Source: Rhodobiaceae bacterium (lineage in GTDB: Bacteria > Pseudomonadota > Alphaproteobacteria > Parvibaculales > Parvibaculaceae). Taken from it: a stretch of DNA of 64,000 bases. The stretch is taken from the NCBI GenBank assembly GCA_021404525.1, contig JAAWWE010000002.1:310001-374000 (forward strand), in the 5' to 3' direction. Below are positions 63,687-64,000 of this stretch, one piece after another. Positions within the stretch are counted from its first letter, which is position 1. Every line of letters begins with the position of its first letter. The notes below the pieces were generated by a model. That model was not told the origin of the DNA. It searched no databases and worked only from the letters and a program-made list of their open reading frames with translations. The position numbers were made by a program, and so were the translations under genes.

Positions 63687-64000
63687 ATGGGATATCATCA
63701 CCTGGCGCTTGCCGCCAAAGACATGAAAGCGATCCACGACTTCTACGAAGGGGTGATGGGCTTTGACTTGGTGAAGGTCGAGGTTGCCCCGGTTCAGGAA
63801 GGCGGCTGGGCGAAACACTTCTTCTACCGCATGGAAGATGACAGCAAATTCATCGCTTTCTGGGAAATGCACGATGTGCCAGGAACCGAAGGATTTGAAA
63901 CCAACCTCTCAAAGGCGGCCGGTGTGCCCGACCAGATCAATCACATCTCTTTTGATGTGCCGGATATGGATGCCTTCAATATGCGTATGCAGCAATGGTT
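63687..64000 (+). CDS. VOC (glyoxalase/dioxygenase) superfamily protein, partial
   Basis: The gene starts at ATG 63687, with GGAGGAGA upstream, and is cut by the window edge after 104 codons. GYHHLALAAKDMKAIHDFYE and GVMGFDLVKVE are the first VOC module, with a metal-type His at position 4 or 5; DQINHISFDVPDMDAFNMR begins the second. VOC enzymes include glyoxalases, ring-cleavage dioxygenases and antibiotic resistance proteins. Being 16 bp after the CMD gene, it probably shares its substrate. Confidence 0.88.
   Translation, partial: MGYHHLALAAKDMKAIHDFYEGVMGFDLVKVEVAPVQEGGWAKHFFYRMEDDSKFIAFWEMHDVPGTEGFETNLSKAAGVPDQINHISFDVPDMDAFNMRMQQW

Noticed and set aside
1-64000. CRISPR array, prophage or insertion sequence
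   Set aside because: No regularly spaced repeats, cas genes, transposases, integrases or phage structural genes were seen on either strand.

Overview
The window reads as chromosomal DNA of an alphaproteobacterium, probably from the Hyphomicrobiales/Parvibaculaceae neighbourhood (the class is well supported, the family is a guess). By eye the GC content is in the high fifties. Supporting signs are the run rpmH-rnpA-yidC-engB-argB, the run ffs-dnaX-ybaB-recR, the cytochrome c/kdsB/pheA trio, a DUF2336 protein, a small Alu-less SRP RNA, and palindromic intergenic repeats of a type I recall from Rhizobiales. There are no rRNA genes, CRISPR arrays, insertion sequences or phage genes. One tRNA (Arg, anticodon ACG) and one SRP RNA are present.

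Region by region. 1-4950: a TadD-like TPR lipoprotein cut by the window edge, an orphan TAXI solute-binding protein, a DUF1737 mini-gene, an M17 aminopeptidase, and a MarR regulator overlapping an NlpC/P60 peptidase. 4950-12540: a complete Yej-type oligopeptide ABC importer with two tandem binding proteins. 12626-21055: housekeeping genes (membrane cytochrome c, kdsB, pheA, nudC, ffs, dnaX, ybaB, recR), interrupted by a TetR/membrane-protein pair that shares a striking 34-nt palindromic operator. 21062-24696: DUF2834, an AGCS symporter, rmuC and a cysteine-rich lipoprotein. 24787-31434: def-fmt-truA on the plus strand, and dapD-dapE-membrane protein-murI plus a HAD nucleotidase on the minus strand. 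31561-35693: a PAS-GAF-GGDEF protein translationally coupled to a DUF2336 repeat protein, followed by a convergent DUF1036/peptidoglycan-binding protein. 35812-39940: argB, engB, yidC, rnpA and rpmH, read from a strong promoter in front of rpmH.

40327-50336: DUF547, TVP38/VTT and a MerA-like flavoprotein missing the mercury-handling parts, followed by a histidine kinase and glucokinase; then gamma-glutamyltransferase, a P1 (DmpA/NylC-type) peptidase and an OmpA-like lipoprotein. 50337-52934: tRNA-Arg and a lower-GC FlgO/TPR protein that looks acquired. 53104-58425: an APC permease, then a parvulin-type PPIase overlapping a HupE/UreJ membrane protein, facing a DUF3604 protein. 58543-64000: a catabolism- or stress-flavoured accessory region (TetR, DUF1330, GST, a Ser hydrolase, two small membrane proteins, MarR, an AhpD/CMD-like protein and a VOC protein cut by the window edge), with palindromic operators in the two divergent promoters.

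The best candidates for under-described biology are the DUF547-VTT-flavoprotein-kinase cluster, the PPIase-HupE-DUF3604 group, the GGDEF-DUF2336-DUF1036 insertion, the twin-CX3C lipoprotein and a family of palindromic repeats with compensatory base changes. All functional calls come from reading motifs by eye; no database search was run.
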